Source: Syncephalis plumigaleata
Lineage: Eukaryota; Zoopagomycota; Zoopagomycetes; Zoopagales; Piptocephalidaceae
Reading direction: 5' to 3'
Length of the DNA stretch: 64,000 nucleotides
Assembly: GCA_025201365.1 (NCBI GenBank)
Contig: JAIXMF010000021.1
Coordinates: 270,665-334,664 of the forward strand
Each line of letters starts with the position of its first letter. Positions within the stretch are counted from its first letter, which is position 1. Position numbers and translations under genes: made by a program. The notes under the pieces were generated by a model, which did no database searches, had not been told where the DNA came from, and saw only the letters and a program-made list of their open reading frames with translations. This document shows, piece after piece, positions 38,271 through 52,359 of this stretch.

Positions 38271-41078
38271 ATGAATGAGACTCGTCAATCACTTCCTGTC
38301 TATCCACTACGTGATGACTTGATTAAAGCCGTTAAAGACTATTCAGTACTAGTTGTTGTGGGAGAGACAGGTACTACTGCTACTATTAGTGGTGGTGGCT
38401 ATTTACTAATAGTGAATAGCGCATCTATCTATATGGAATATTGTTTAGTAATTAACTATAATGACTAGGTTCTGGTAAAACAACGCAGATTCCACAGTAT
38501 CTACTGGAGGAATTGCCGGATACTTGGCATATTGTAGTGACTCAACCAAGGTATGCAATAGTATCATGTAGAGATAGCTTATGTAAACATGTATTGTGAT
38601 AATAGACGTATTGCTGCCACATCGGTGGCTAAACGTGTGGCCACTGAACAACAGGTAAAGCTAGGCGATGATCAGATTGGTTATACCATTCGATTTGATG
38701 ATCGATCCACGTCAAGTACACGCTTACGCTACGTTACTGATGGTGTTCTATTACGCGAGGCAACCAACGACTCGACACTATCACGCTACAGCGTGGTGAT
38801 TGTCGATGAAGCACATGAACGATCACTTGATACGGACGTGCTACTCGGACTACTGAAGCATGCACGAACCTCACGACCCGATCTACGTATACTGATCATG
38901 TCGGCCACACTAAATGTAAGCTACGCGATGATGTCAAATTGATTTATATACTATACGTCATATTAATCAGATTGATTACCGATGATATATGTCTCAATAA
39001 TTAGGTGGAGAAGTTTTCCGATTTCTTTGATCATTGCCCGATCTTTAGTATTCCCGGTCGAGTGTATCCCGTGGAGATTCTCCATCATACGACGGCACGT
39101 TTAAGTCATCTACGTACATCATATGCTCAACGGGCACTTGATACGGCAATTCACGTACATGAAACTGAACCATCCGGCGATATACTCTTGTTTCTTACGG
39201 GAAGACAAGAGATTGAACAAGCTTGCGCTGATCTACGTGCACTTGCTCGTAAATATGAACGGGAACCAATGACTGATCATATGGATCTATTGGTGTATCC
39301 GTTGTACGCTGCACTAGATAGCTACGAGCAAGGTGCCATATTCGATCCACCTCCCAAAGGGAAGCGTAAGATTATTGTTGCCACTAATATTGCACAGGTA
39401 AGTAACTCAATTCTATTTTGTTTTATTTATCTAATATTCATATGTGTACATATAATATATAGACATCAGTTACTATTCCAGGTATTCGGTGAGTATTAAT
39501 AATAATTAGAAAATGGGATGCTTATACATTTTATTAGATATGTCGTTGATAGTGGATTTGTCAAGCAAAAGGTTTATGATCCACGAGTTGGTATGGACGC
39601 ACTCTTAACGGTGCCGATTAGTCAGGCGGCAGCCATGCAACGAGCAGGACGTGCAGGAAGGTAAATATAACGGGCTATATAACTGAATAGCTCTAATATG
39701 AATGTAATCCATTAGAACGCAAGGTGGTCGATGCTATCGAATATATAGTAGGGATGAATTCGAAGCGATGGACAAGGAAACCATACCGGAGATACAGCGA
39801 AGCAATCTACTCGGTGTCACCCTTCATATGAAGCATATGGGTATTGATCAGCTGTTGGATTTCGAGTTTATTGACCCGCCACAAAGTCATCTACTTGTTA
39901 ATGCGATGATACGTCTCTATATGTTGGAGGCACTCGATGAAGACGGCAAATTAACTGATCTAGGCAAGGATATGGCCGCACTACCCGTATCACCCTTTTT
40001 ATCGCGTGCTCTCGTGGCAGCATCCCGCCAATTCAATTGTAGCGAGGAACTTGTAATTCTAGCGGCAATGCTATCGGTAGAAACGATCTTCCTTCAACCA
40101 CGAGATGAAGACAAACGAGAGGAGGCGATCGAAATGCAGAAACAATTCTTTGATCCGAGCGGTGATCATTGCACGTTAATCAACGTCTATCTAGCATGGA
40201 GGGAATCCGATTACTCAAGATATTGGTGTCGCGAGCATTATCTACGCTTGTCGGCATTGCAAGCAGCACGTAATATTCGTAAACAATTACGTGAAGTCAT
40301 GCAACGAATACCATTACCGTTAACATGGTCAGATACATCAAGTATTACTAGAGTAACAAAGGTTAGTAATCATTATTACAAAATGTTATGAACTAGACAA
40401 ATAACCTATATACGCATTACTGTTACTATCGTTTAGTCTACACCTATTTTACAAGCCATGTGTACGGCATATCATATGAATTTGGCAAAACGACATAATA
40501 CACGATCATCCTGCTTCTATCATTTCCTACCCTCAGAGTCGACATCATCATCGACATCGACACCTACTCGTAAATCGACTCAAGAGCAATCGTCACTTGA
40601 TGTACTACAAGATCAGTTGACTAAAAAGGGTGGCGGTTCTGTGGGTCTATACCTTAGTCCAACCTGTGCCTTGATCGATAAACTGAGTAGACGATCCTCG
40701 CATCTATCTCATCTTGAATGGTTGATATTCCATTCAGTCACATTGGGTACACAGGCTACCATGAATGTGTGCAGTCTAGTTGATCCGCATTGGGTTACCG
40801 CATCAAATACACGTAAATTATCATCTATTGATGTAGATCGACTAGTGGGTAGGGTCCAACCAGTTAGTGACACCACTGCCACTACTATTACTACAGACAC
40901 ATCATCAGCATCATCATCGAACAAAGATAAAGGAATCGAGACATTATCGAGTGATGTTAAATTGACGACAGTGACTGACGACACCAAGTCCAATGCTAAT
41001 TTATTGGTACAAAAACGCAGAGAAGAAATGATTAATGCGGCTCGGGAACGTTACCTTAAGCGGAAAAAGACAGCATGA
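38271..41078 (+). CDS. DEAH-box RNA helicase, DHX40-like
   Basis: An ATP-dependent RNA helicase. Exon 1 (38271-38371) encodes [19 protein letters not shown] and joins in phase to [15 protein letters not shown] (motif I). Then [41 protein letters not shown] (motif II), ILIMSATLN (motif III), [56 protein letters not shown] and [12 protein letters not shown] (motif VI), followed by winged-helix, ratchet and OB parts. Pieces such as [14 protein letters not shown] and the ending [15 protein letters not shown] parallel metazoan DHX40 (ending in ARARFLERK) more than the spliceosomal Prp2/16/22/43 helicases. A Ser/Thr-rich insert precedes the C-terminus. Exact orthology is inferred from memory of the family. 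Confidence 0.9.
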
Positions 41079-41094
41079 ATTGTAGAATAAAAAG

Positions 41095-41129
41095 TTAAAG
41101 CATGTAGTCATCATCACTAATGATATCAG

Positions 41130-41168
<39 letters not shown>

Positions 41169-42669
41169 AGATATTATCCTCATTATAAACTAGTAATAAC
41201 GAGTGAGCGATACCCTTTGATCGAGGCCATAAACTACAACTATTATAAAGAGGTGGGATTACTTGGATTTGGTTGAAGCGTTGTCTCATTTGCTGTTGAA
41301 ATGCATGTTGCTCCTCTTTGAGATGATCATTCCATTTCAGATAGCTAGTATAGTAGGAATGCTTGTATAAGTTTTTGAAAGCATTGTTGTTTATACTAAA
41401 GTAGCGTGAGTAGTAATCCGACCATGATATCACTGAATCATCTAGAATGCGTAAATTGAAGATATACCGACGAAGACTCGTAATATTCCACAATGGAAAT
41501 GGTGATTCGGTGGGGAATCCTTTACGACGATACGTGATGGGCACCTTACTCCAGAGTAGATCGAATAGATGTGTGTATATTTGTTCAATGGCAAATTGCC
41601 TACGTAATTTTCTTTGACTTGCTATCAATATCAATGTTAGTGGATTACTCTCATCCTAATATTCTATCTATGAATTACCAGTTAATTGTGGAGATATTTC
41701 AATGAAAGTGATGGCTGATTACTAAAAGTTGACAATATACATTGAAATGAGTAGTAATTAATACAATGATATATGAGTGAATTAGATTTACATATCAACT
41801 TACTCATGACACATTTGCTTATCAATGGGATGACCTGTTGTTAAATAAGGTATTTCTCGATTGAATAATTGTACTTGTGCTCGTGTAGATGATTCATCGA
41901 TAGTAATACGTTGTTGTAATGATTTGATATTGTCATTAATAGGATATGTCTATTCATATACTATAGCTATTAGTAAATGATTGTATTCATTATATACAAT
42001 GATATAGACTTACTTGATCTGACTGATCAACTAATGTATGTTCTACTGAATGACTATGACTATGATGTGACTATGATGACTATGATGATGATGATCAGAA
42101 TAGTCTACTATTGTATCCATTTGATCAATGGCTGTTTCATCAGATAGATTCGTTGTATTATCGTATGAATCATCCTCATTATCTACAAGTACTGTCAGTG
42201 TAGATGGTGCAGCATTCATCATTGCTATTCGTGCTGTATCCATAGCAGCTAGTGTAGCATTAAATATCGATATTGTATGTAGACTATTCTCTAATGCTTG
42301 CATTGCTGTATTCATGGCTAATGCTGCTTGTTCATTGGCATTACTCGTGTTAGATGGATCATCACTATTAATGAGCTGTACAGCCCATCTCGTATTGTGA
42401 ATAGCCATGTGGACAGCTTGTGTGGTATCATTAAATGTCGCGTTCATTTGCATGGCTTGCTCCACCACTCGTTGTATCATCATGGAGGCATCAACGGGCG
42501 ATGTTATCACTTGTGGTACATTTGTATATTGTGCTGACATGTTACTAGTATTGTTACTGGACAAGTGGCTATACGGTGGTGGTGGTGCAGTCTCAGTCAG
42601 TGTAGACTCGTCTAACTGACCTATACTGTTATCATAGATTATGGAACTCATTGAATCCAGTGAATCCAC
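41095..42669 (-). CDS. Uncharacterised protein with possible ubiquitin-like segment
   Basis: Not recognised. The first exon (from 42669) encodes a Ser/Asn/Thr-rich region with PPPPYSHL and a helical Ala/Met-rich stretch. A middle exon (about 41958-41807) encodes TYPINDNIKSLQQRITID...VQLFNREIPYLTTGHPID, whose spacing recalls a ubiquitin-like fold. The last exon (to 41095) is helical and aromatic (FDLLWSKVPITYRRKGF, NLYKHSYYTSYLKWNDHLKEE) and ends in a Ser run encoded by an ACT repeat (41131-41168), then TDIISDDDYML. Single missing bases are likely near 42060 and 41690. The stop lies 16 bp from the stop of the convergent DHX40-like gene. A link to kinase-type ubiquitin-like domains was considered but no kinase domain is present. 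Confidence 0.65.
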
Positions 42670-43474
42670 CTGTACCTCTCTTCCAGCGACGCTCTACCTA
42701 TGGCGTACTCGTCAGCATCTATAGATTGCATTGCGATAATGAACAAGAAAAACAAACAAACAAATAAATGTACACGCACACGATAATAATAGGAAAAAGG
42801 ATAGCCAATTTCCTTTATTCGATGACATTCGATGACACTTAATCGCCCGTGTTACACTGCAAATAAACAATTTAATGGCAACTATTCTTCTATCCATCTA
42901 TCTAGTCATATATTGCTAGTTTATTGTTGATCATTTGTATTCTATATCATTGACTTGTACTGGATATCACAAAGTAGCAAGACAAGTCATATAGGAAAAT
43001 GTGAAGATTAATGCCGAGAACTTCAACAGCCGAGATTGTCTAGAATCAACTAAAGGATCCTTGTTGCCACGATAATGGTCCCATATATACAACTCAGGTA
43101 ATGTCACTCCGATGTCTAAACAAAGCGCCGCTATTATTAGAGAGAGGAGAGAGAGAGCTATGAAAGGGCAACATAGGCATGAATAGACGTACTAATTTGT
43201 GTGTCCATTATACGTATTTAACACACTTATCCGCACATCAATCGAATTGTAACTTGTTACTTCTCTCAAACCTTCTTGCTACTACTACTACCACTATTAC
43301 CACTTCTACTACTATATCGTCATCTTACCTTTTATTCTCGCTCTCTTTTATTATCTATCTAGCTAACTTTCTCGTTGATTCGACTATCATCCCGTGCAAT
43401 ACATTCGTTTAAATAACTAAATCTACTCTCTCTCTATTTACCTAGTTTACTTTATTTTACTTTAGTCTTCAAAC
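42670..43474. promoter_or_regulatory. Divergent intergenic region
   Basis: About 800 bp between the starts of two divergent genes, so both promoters should be here. It contains a GAGA run (43140-43158) and an ACT/ACC run (43278-43312). No RNA gene is recognised. Confidence 0.4.
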
Positions 43475-45018
43475 ATGAAAGCACTCATTCTCGTTGGTGG
43501 TAAGTGGCACACGTCAGACACGCTTCTTTGACACTACTATCGCCACAGGGTGTGGCAGTGTATATATGACGTCAGACGAGTAACCTTCTACTTGTATGTT
43601 ATGCTGTTTCCTGTAGGATTTGGCACTCGTTTGCGTCCACTGACCCTGACACTACCTAAGCCACTGGTGGAGTTTGCCAATAAACCTATGATACTCCATC
43701 AAATTGAAGCGTTGGTCAAGGTAAGTATTACCCTTTCTAACCATGTTTGTATATCTACGTATATCTCTATATTCATTATTATGACGATTAGGCTGGTGTC
43801 GATCATATTGTCTTGGCCGTCAATTACCGTCCCGAAGTTATGGTCGCGGTATTGGAAAAGTATGAAAAGGAGTTTGGCGTAAAGATTACGTTTTCAGTAG
43901 AGACAGAACCACTTGGTACTGGTAAGTCGTTAGTAATAAGTTGTACGCGTGTCTTCCTACTAATAATACATTCAATGATAGCGGGTCCACTCGCGCTGGC
44001 TCGCGACGTACTGGCCAAGGATCAAAGTCCATTCTTTGTCCTTAACAGCGATGTTATTTGTGATTTTCCCTTTGAAGCTCTTCGTGATTTCCATACGGCT
44101 CATGGTGCAGAAGGTACCATTGTGGTGAGTAGCAGTTTGTGTATTTGTATACCATCAATGATTGCTAATATCCAGCATGAATATATAGGCGACAAAAGTC
44201 GAGGAACCATCCAAGTATGGTGTCATTGTAACAAAGCCTGGTGCCACTCAGATTGATCGATTTGTTGAGAAACCCAAAGTATTTGTCGGTAATCGTATCA
44301 ATGCAGGTATCTACATTCTTAATCCTAGTGTATTGGATCGTATCGAGGTATGTGTCCTCTATTATGTTTGCTATTGTTATTATTATGATATTTATACTGC
44401 TTGTAGTTACGTCCAACCTCCATTGAAAAGGAAGTGTTCCCTCCAATGGCCGCTGACAGTCAGTTGCATTCATTTGATCTCGAGGGTTTCTGGATGGATG
44501 TGGGACAACCCAAGGATTTCCTCACCGGCACCTGTCTCTACTTGAGTTCCGTGGCTAAGCGTCAGCCTGAATTGTTGACAAGCGATAAACAGGCATCATA
44601 CGTTCATATTGGCAATGTACTCGTTGATCCCACGGCCAAGATTGGTGCCAACTGCAAGATCGGACCAAATGTAACTATCGGACCGAATGTAGTCATTGGC
44701 GATGGTGTCCGTCTACAGCGTTGTGTTATTCTATCGGGTTCCCGTATTAAGGATCACGCTTGGGTTAAGAACTCGATTGTAGGCTGGCATTCCACGGTAG
44801 GACGATGGGTAAGTCTTATAGTTCATGTGTATACACCATTCATTCCTTGTATTTACTAATATATATATATATGTATATGTATATAGACTCGCCTAGAAGG
44901 TGTCACCGTACTGGGTGATGATGTGAGTGTGGCCGATGAACTCTACATTAATGGTGGTAGTGTATTGCCACACAAGAGTATTAGTACTTGTATTGCTGAA
45001 CCACAAATTATCATGTAA
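43475..45018 (+). CDS. PSA1: Mannose-1-phosphate guanylyltransferase (GDP-mannose pyrophosphorylase)
   Basis: Makes GDP-mannose from GTP and mannose-1-phosphate in the cytosol, feeding protein mannosylation and wall mannan. Exons 43475-43499, 43617-43720, 43792-43921, 43982-44124, 44189-44347, 44407-44808 and 44887-45018 sum to 1095 bases, 364 residues, with no frame break. Seen: [19 protein letters not shown] (signature loop, split by intron 1), [59 protein letters not shown], then a left-handed beta-helix of hexapeptide repeats ([20 protein letters not shown]) and the conserved ending AEPQIIM. Length and motifs match yeast Psa1/Vig9. Confidence 0.97.
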
Positions 45019-45607
45019 TGATGGTTGACTGCAATGACTATTACTACTACTACTACTACTACATAATACATAAGCAATCTACGTGTGATAGGATGGTGTT
45101 GTCGACGTGTGTCATTGATTATAATAGTGATGATGATACTACGCGTTGAGATGTTTCCTTTAGTTTCTGCGTATCGCTTTCTTTCTTTCCTTACTTCATC
45201 TTCATCTTCATCTTCATCATCTTTATAAACATTCTGTTTTTATTTAGATATATATTTGACTAGTATAATACATTGTAAACATGACAAGTGACATCTAATA
45301 TTGCTATATGAGAATGAATACAAACATACGTAATACTTGTACGTAACAAATAGATTTATGTATAATAATAAGTGTAATAGTAATAGTAATAGTAATAAGA
45401 GGTGTAATAGTAATGAGATGAACTATGCTAGAAATCCATAAAATAGAAAATGAAACAACACAATGTAGATTAATTCTTAAGGTGAACGGTCTCTACATAT
45501 ATACAAAAGTCTTTCTGGCACTATTACTAGAATGATAGAGATAGGTAGATAGAAGAGAAAACACGTATTATTATTATTAATACTATTATGACTTCTGTTA
45601 TCCTTAC
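45019..45607. other. Convergent 3' flanks
   Basis: About 590 bp with several trinucleotide runs (ACT near 45042-45061, CTTCAT near 45195-45221, AGT/AAT near 45370-45400). No gene is recognised. Confidence 0.4.
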
Positions 45608-47427
45608 TCAAGTAGTAGTAACGGGAATTGCTTTCGTTGGTGTAGGACTTGTTGATGACTTTTTAGTGAATAATGATTGATCTAATGTACATACAAATTA
45701 TATGAGTAATGTATATGCTACAGATATATGATGAACTTACCCAGACTTGTTGACGAATACGTCGTGCACTCGCTCTTAATGAAGCGGTCATTCCTCGTTC
45801 TACTAATCGTTCATGACTGACGGCACGCTTCAATGTGGGTGTACCCGCTGTTGTCGTGGTAGTGATGATGATGGTGCCGGTGTAATCTCGGGTGCAGATC
45901 GAATATCCCATTGATCCTAATATGATTTCATTATTATTGTTACTATGGCTAGTTAAACAATTCATATAGTAGCAATTACTACTTACTCCTTTCGTGTCAT
46001 CATCACTGGGACTTTGAGGTGGTGTATTATCTGCGCGCATAAATCGAGATAGCTCATTGAAGGCATCATCGGCGAATGAACGAGTACTATCGAATTCAAC
46101 CGATATTTGCGGTGAATTCGGTCGTTCATCCGGTGTGTCCTCACTAATAAACGTATTACTCGTGCCAATGATAAGCGTGATCGTACCGATCGAAGTGTGC
46201 CGAATCCCGTATTGGTACGGCGACGACCGGTAATGTACTCGTATTGACGGTGGCAATCGATGCTCTCGATCCTACCGTGTCGCATTGTTGTGACTATGTG
46301 ATTTCGCGGCAAGTATGTGCTCCTCGTTATCATCCTCTTCCTGTAGCGTCTGATGTAATCGTGGCATGACTGAGGTGGAGGCACGCGAACGTAATGATCT
46401 ACCAGGACGTGTTCCATTACTATCCGTCGATTTACGCTCACTGAGCATAACACGTAGACCAACACTTAGGTTACGTCGTACTTCACGTGGCATATCCATT
46501 TGATAACTAGTTAATCATAAAGCACATTATATTAGCTATGAGTGATATGTATATATCCTATTGCACTTACCGTTGAATTTCTGCATTACCAATCTTAACA
46601 AGTGGTAAATAGATACGAACAGCACATCGTTGCATAGTGGTGTTCTGGGAGGTTGCACAGTGTGTAATGGCGTCGGAAAGAATGAGTACATAATCGCTTA
46701 GTTCGTTGGCACTGAAATTCTCCGCCGCTTCAGCTAGCAATTCACCCGCCGTAATCTGCGTGTCTTCTTGTTCCGATTTCAACGCCTTACATATATCAGG
46801 GATGACGCTAACAATCTTTAACTTCTGAATTACTACTGTCATGAGGTTAACAGCACGTATGGCACGGGTATCCTCGTCGTTCTCCGGTACACAATCAAAT
46901 AGAACGACTAAGGCTGGACCGTAATCGGGTAGTTGTGCGATAAATCGTTCAGTTTGCAACTCGGAGAATCGCTCCACAAGATCTAATGCCGCGGTGGATA
47001 TTTCTAAATGATTCGACAACAGCTGTGGCGAGTATATTATTAGTAGGATTACTTTACATGACGATGATTCAATCTAATTTCCTTTACTTACTGCCCGCAC
47101 TATGCCATCAGTAATATTGCTGATATTCAATGATTCATCGATTAGACTAGCCACCATTTCCATTGATCGACGTTCCGTAGTAATACCGCTAATTGACGTC
47201 TTACTTTTACTAGTTAGATCGGTGGCCGTGTCAAGGGTCAATGTGGATGGATCGACCGAATTGGCCACACATATTGCGTCTAATTGTCGTAGTGCTGTCA
47301 CCATTTTAGGAATGTTGCGTGGAATATCAGGCAGCGATAGAATATCCTTGATCCGCTTACTATCCTCGACCGATGACGACTCAGTAGAACGACGCATGGC
47401 CGATCGAAGTTTCGTCAAGATAGGCAT
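45608..47427 (-). CDS. Helical-repeat (HEAT/ARM-like) protein of unknown function
   Basis: Exon 1 (47427 to about 47094) starts MPILTKLRSAMRRSTESSSVEDSK and continues with helices. Exon 2 (about 47025-46571) encodes amphipathic helix pairs such as LPDYGPALVVLFDCVPENDE and TRAIRAVNLMTVVIQKLKIV, followed by AGELLAEAAENFSANELSDYV, consistent with HEAT- or ARM-type repeats. The later exons are basic and Ser-rich (GTRPGRSLRSRASTSV, MPRLHQTLQEEDDNEEH), with unresolved frame breaks, and the end is TPTKAIPVTTT with a TGA at 45608. A CLASP- or formin-regulator-like role is possible but not supported by a specific motif. The exon 2 fold call is moderate; the C-terminal exon structure is uncertain. Confidence 0.65.
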
Positions 47428-48526
47428 GATGTTTATAGCAATAAGATAATGGCTGGAGTGGTAGAGCTAGCCTTGTAGAATAGTTGTCTAATAATGAATC
47501 AATGGATGAAAATGATTCAATAGAACAATAACTATGCACGCTGATATTAGTACGGCCTAGCGTGCGTAAACGGATATATATAAATGTAAAGATATGAAGG
47601 TGTAATATTCGTGTCGACAATACGTTCAATAGTAGCAGTAGTGTCACAGAAACTAGCAGTGCACTAACAACGTATTTTCCTCGTTTAGTATATAGATAGA
47701 TAGATAGATAGATAGATATGAGGATATCAAGGAATATCAGAGAAATAGTCCGCTTCAACGTTTGCTGATATAGAAACAAGCACGATAAAAAAGTGCTTAT
47801 CCAACACTTGTACCTATTGCTGTAGTAGACGTAGCACAAATAGTAAAGAGTAAAAGAAGTGTAGATAAACGAGCGAGTAGAGTGTTGAAAATAGAAAGTG
47901 AAATGAGTGATGTGGCGAAGGTGGCAGGCAAGGTAAAGAAGCAATGAAAAGTGTGCTTCTACTTGCAAGACAGTGCGGAAGTTTGAGCGTATTAAAACAC
48001 CGTGGAGAATGATCTAAATGCATGTCTAGTGTGATATGACACACACACACACAATAAATAAATTCTACATTCTATCAGCTGTTACTATTTTATTAACAGA
48101 GAGAAAAGTGAAGCATTCTACGACATGACCGGTTATAACTGCATGCAATGCCTTGGCCATCATCATCATCATCATCATCATTCCAAAGTGTGATTAATGT
48201 AGGATGTACGTGTACGTGTGTGCGTGTGTGTGTGTGCGTATGAAGTAGTGGATCGGTGCGGCCTATTCGACTCATTCATCACAGTCATCTCTTTTGCGTA
48301 CACTTACAGGAATAGACACATGCTATATATCACCACTTCCCCATTCGGTAATGCATGAATCTACGCTTGTATGTCATTGGATCGGATGCAAGCGGTGATT
48401 ATTTTGTATTATATTATTTGTTTAATAATCTGCTATATTAACATAAGCAACTGTTGAATCAAGTAGTAAAAGTAATGCATTTATATTTCATAGGTGGTAC
48501 TACAACATGGTTACACTCTTCTTGTT
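47428..48526. other. Intergenic region
   Basis: About 1.1 kb with no gene recognised. Holds a GATA microsatellite (47694-47718), an AC run (48041-48052), an ATC run (48159-48180) and a GT-rich run (48209-48240). The promoter of the leftward helical-repeat gene and the 3' UTR of WRNIP1 lie here. Confidence 0.4.
47694..47718. repeat. GATA microsatellite
   Basis: Six uninterrupted GATA units upstream of the helical-repeat gene. Confidence 0.85.
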
Positions 48527-50756
48527 TCAAATGTCTTGTTCATCTATCGACTCATCATTAGGAGCAGCAGTAGCAGATGTAGTAGATGTCGTAGTAGTAG
48601 GTGGTTCAACAAATTGACGACCTTGTAGCTGTACCGGTAAATACTGTTGATCTTCTTTCCAATCGTAATCTAATAATGTACAAATAGAATAAGTATTCTA
48701 ATAAGCAATCCATTCATTATCTATTACTCACCTGGTGGATACTTGTAATTAACACCATATCCCATGGTCTTCATTAATTGAGTGGGTGCATTACGTAAAT
48801 GATATGGTACAGGCCATGATTCTTCCGTTTCCACTACAGATCGAATAGTCATTAGTGCATTCTTGACACGAATACTCTTGGGTGCCTCTGATAAATAAAT
48901 GGCACAATGGGACAAGGGATAATCGCACTCGGGTCGTCCTAGTATCTGACAGGCTTGATATGTTTGAGTGGCCTAAGAAGAAGTAAGTAAATAATCAAAA
49001 ATCATTTATCTACTAGTGTGTACTTACTAGGACAAGTGCTTGTGAATCGGCTAATCCAATATCTTCCGAGGCAAATATAACCATACGACGAGCAATGAAT
49101 AATGGATCCTCGCCACTTGCTAACATACGATACATCCAGTACATGGCAGCACTAGCATCACTAGTCAAATATTAATCATAGGGAATATTTGTATTGATTA
49201 TCCTTCTTACCTGCCACGCATACTTTTAATCATAGCAGATGCCAGATTGTAGTGTTCCTCGCCTGCTTGATCGTAGAGTAGATGTGACTTTTTGAATGAT
49301 GTCTCCACCATTTCTTTATTTAAAGATTCACCTCGACTAGTGGCGATATCCACCGCTAATTGTAGAGCTTGAGCTGCCACTCGTGCTAGTAATCAAATAG
49401 TATTACACAGTGAACATTAAGTATGGATGATGACTACTCGATGATGATCAATGAACTACACGGTAGACACAATCCACTTACCATCACCATCGCTCATTAA
49501 TGCCATATGATCGAGTGCATCAGATTCATAGTTGAACGTTTGCTTCTGTTCAACTAGACGTATGCCACGTTCAAGTATTTGACGTATGTTGTCCTTATTC
49601 AATCTAGTAAGTGTAAATACACGACATCGACTAAGTAAGGCGGAACACACACGAAATGATGGATTCTCAGTGGTGGCACCGATTAGAATAAATGTGCCAC
49701 GTTCTACATGTGGTAGGAATATATCCTGTTGACCACGATTAAGACGATGTCTATACAGTGTATGTAAGTATAAATGAGCAATGCAATAGGTAAATGCTTA
49801 CATTTCATCTACAAACAATATCGTACGTTGTCCTGTTAATGCTAGATGATTCTTGGCACGATTAAATGCTTCACTATGATTGTTTGTAGGTTAAATACGT
49901 GATCTATATACACGCATATACACTTTCTATTTGTATTTACCGTAAATCCGAGACATTATTGACACTGCCACTTAGTTCTTTGAATAAACCACGCGTATAT
50001 TCGGCTACCATCTTTCCATTATATTATAAGCAATACTCTCTCTATGTATTTGTTTACTTATCTAGTTATTCACTTACTCTAGCTATCGTTGTTTTACCCG
50101 TACCTGGTGGACCCCATAATATCATTGATCTATGAGTGGTGTATCTCTTTAGTAGTTATTTCTATACAGACTATACATATGCTCCTACTTACGGGACACG
50201 ATCTGATACTATTAAATGGCGTAGTATGCCATTAGGTCCGATTAGATCAGTCTGACCTACCATGTCATCTAATGAGCGTGGTCTCAATCGTTCTGACAAT
50301 GGTAGATGCTCATCTTTTATCTTTACAGTAGATGGTGAAGTATTGCTACTAGTAGTAGTAGTAGTAGTACTCGATTTTACAAATGGAGATGATCGTTTCA
50401 ATGGGCTATCCGCCGATTTAGGCGTTGATAGAGCCGGTCGTTTGTTAGTCTGAACTTCTATCTCCACTGCTGCTGTATCAGTGGTAGTCTCTTGACTCGC
50501 TACAAACGGTGACTCTGTACTGTGCGTTCGTTTCTTGCTCACACTCTTTAATGGGGTTGACGGTGCAGTAGCTAGCTGATCTGTTCGTATGGCATTACGT
50601 GTACAGCCAGAATCAATATGATCATTAATAGTGGCAGGGTGAGTCCATTTATTGCATACGGGACATTCAACTGTATGGCATGCACATAATTTAGTGACAG
50701 CTTTTATATTTCAATATACGCTAGTTATTACCGTATGGATTCTCTTTGGTGGACAT
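48527..50756 (-). CDS. MGS1: AAA+ ATPase WRNIP1/Mgs1 (RarA family)
   Basis: Acts at stalled replication forks. The start at 50756 (MSTKENPY) joins across a short intron to a UBZ4 zinc finger, [20 protein letters not shown] followed by SGC, seen in metazoan WRNIP1 and yeast Mgs1. A low-complexity linker then leads to [21 protein letters not shown], Walker [15 protein letters not shown], Walker [18 protein letters not shown], sensor 1 [20 protein letters not shown], the lid segment, and the RarA C-terminal part ([51 protein letters not shown]). It ends [10 protein letters not shown] with TGA at 48527. At least eight exons. No clear frame break. All core motifs are intact. Confidence 0.95.
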
Positions 50757-51250
50757 TATGTGTCTTACTCGTTATATAACAATAGAATAGCAGTAATCGT
50801 GAATAGCTTATTTAACCGTAAGCGGAAAGATATTTGAGTATTTTTTATTCATTTTAATTGAACATTCAATTATAAATAGCCAAGCTTTTCTACCATTTTT
50901 TAGTCTGCGTTTTTGACTATTTCTGCCACCGCAAACTACGATTCCAATTCTCGTTATTATCTACGCTTATTGTTGTTGTTGTAGTGGCAGTAGTAGTGGT
51001 TATTCATCTTTTAGTGCCTGCTTGTTCTACATCTACTGGTAGCTTATTCTTTGTATACCAGTGGATGGGTTGGCAGTAGTTAAAGAAGAGCGATATTCAC
51101 TAGGACAGCGTTGGATCATCGTTTACTATTATCTATATCACTGCTATTGTTATTGTTTTGACTTGCTACTACTATTATTATTGACACTGCCCCTTAGTGT
51201 TTCTTTTATATCCTATATTCAATAACAAATAAATAGTCTACCATAGCAAC
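50757..51250. promoter_or_regulatory. Divergent region between WRNIP1 and Aurora kinase
   Basis: About 490 bp separate the two start codons, so both promoters should lie here. It includes a GTT/GTA-type trinucleotide run near 50968-51000. No specific element is recognised. Confidence 0.45.
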
Positions 51251-52321
51251 ATGACGATGGACGCGCCATCTCGCGATAAATACGGACAGCGATATCAAGG
51301 GGATGCGGTCAAGGTAAGCGATACAGGTTTATTTGTTATTGTTTACGTCAGTTAACTAATGACTACGTGAAACACACTCGCCGTGTACGTAATAATGGCT
51401 ATTAGCGAGATCCTTCATCGAAAGCAGCAACTACTACTACTACTACTTCCAATTGGTCATCTTCTACCACTCTATTTTCACGTCCTCGAGCACATCCATC
51501 TAATAATACTGGTACTACTCGAGGTATTCATAGTTCACAAAGTGCGACTACTACTGCTGCTTCTTCTATTGCTTCTAAGACTGCTACAACTGCCAGTAGT
51601 CGATCCTTATTCACTAAACCCATCAGCATGACGGTAAGCTCGTCTCACTCTGCCGGTCGTACGCTACAACGGTCGCGCGATCCACCGAATAGTAAGTAGA
51701 AGTGTATGACCATACATGCAATCATTATTAATAAGCGAGATGATGATCGAGCAGAAGTCGTAGATGACAGGAAGACTACGCTTATTGTCCCGAGTGCAGC
51801 CAAGACGAAGCCTATTAGTGCAACATCCAAGATGAATGGCACAGCTGTATCCGCCTCTTCATCTACCTCGTCATTATCCACGACATTCAGTAAGCATGAT
51901 ACAACAATGATCAATACTGCCTTCAATGCCACTCAGAAATCTGGATATACCTCGAGTGATCAGCCCAGACGTGGATTGTAAGTATAAATGAGCAATGTAG
52001 TTTATACAAAATATTCTAATAACATCTATCTATGTATGTATTATAGACTTCGCACGGATTCTACTGATAGTACTGAGCAGACCACTCCCGAACGTACCTG
52101 GATACTAGACGATTTCGATGTTGGTAAACCACTAGGGAAAGGCAAATTTGGACGTGTATATCTGGCACGCGAGAAGCGAAGTGGTTATGTTGTGGCGCTT
52201 AAAGTGCTGCTTAAAACGGAGTTACGTCAAGCCCGTGTAGAGAAACAATTACGACGAGAGATTGAAATACAATCGCATTTACGGTAAATACTCATTAAGG
52301 TAACGTATATCTGATTAGATA

Positions 52322-52359
<38 letters not shown>

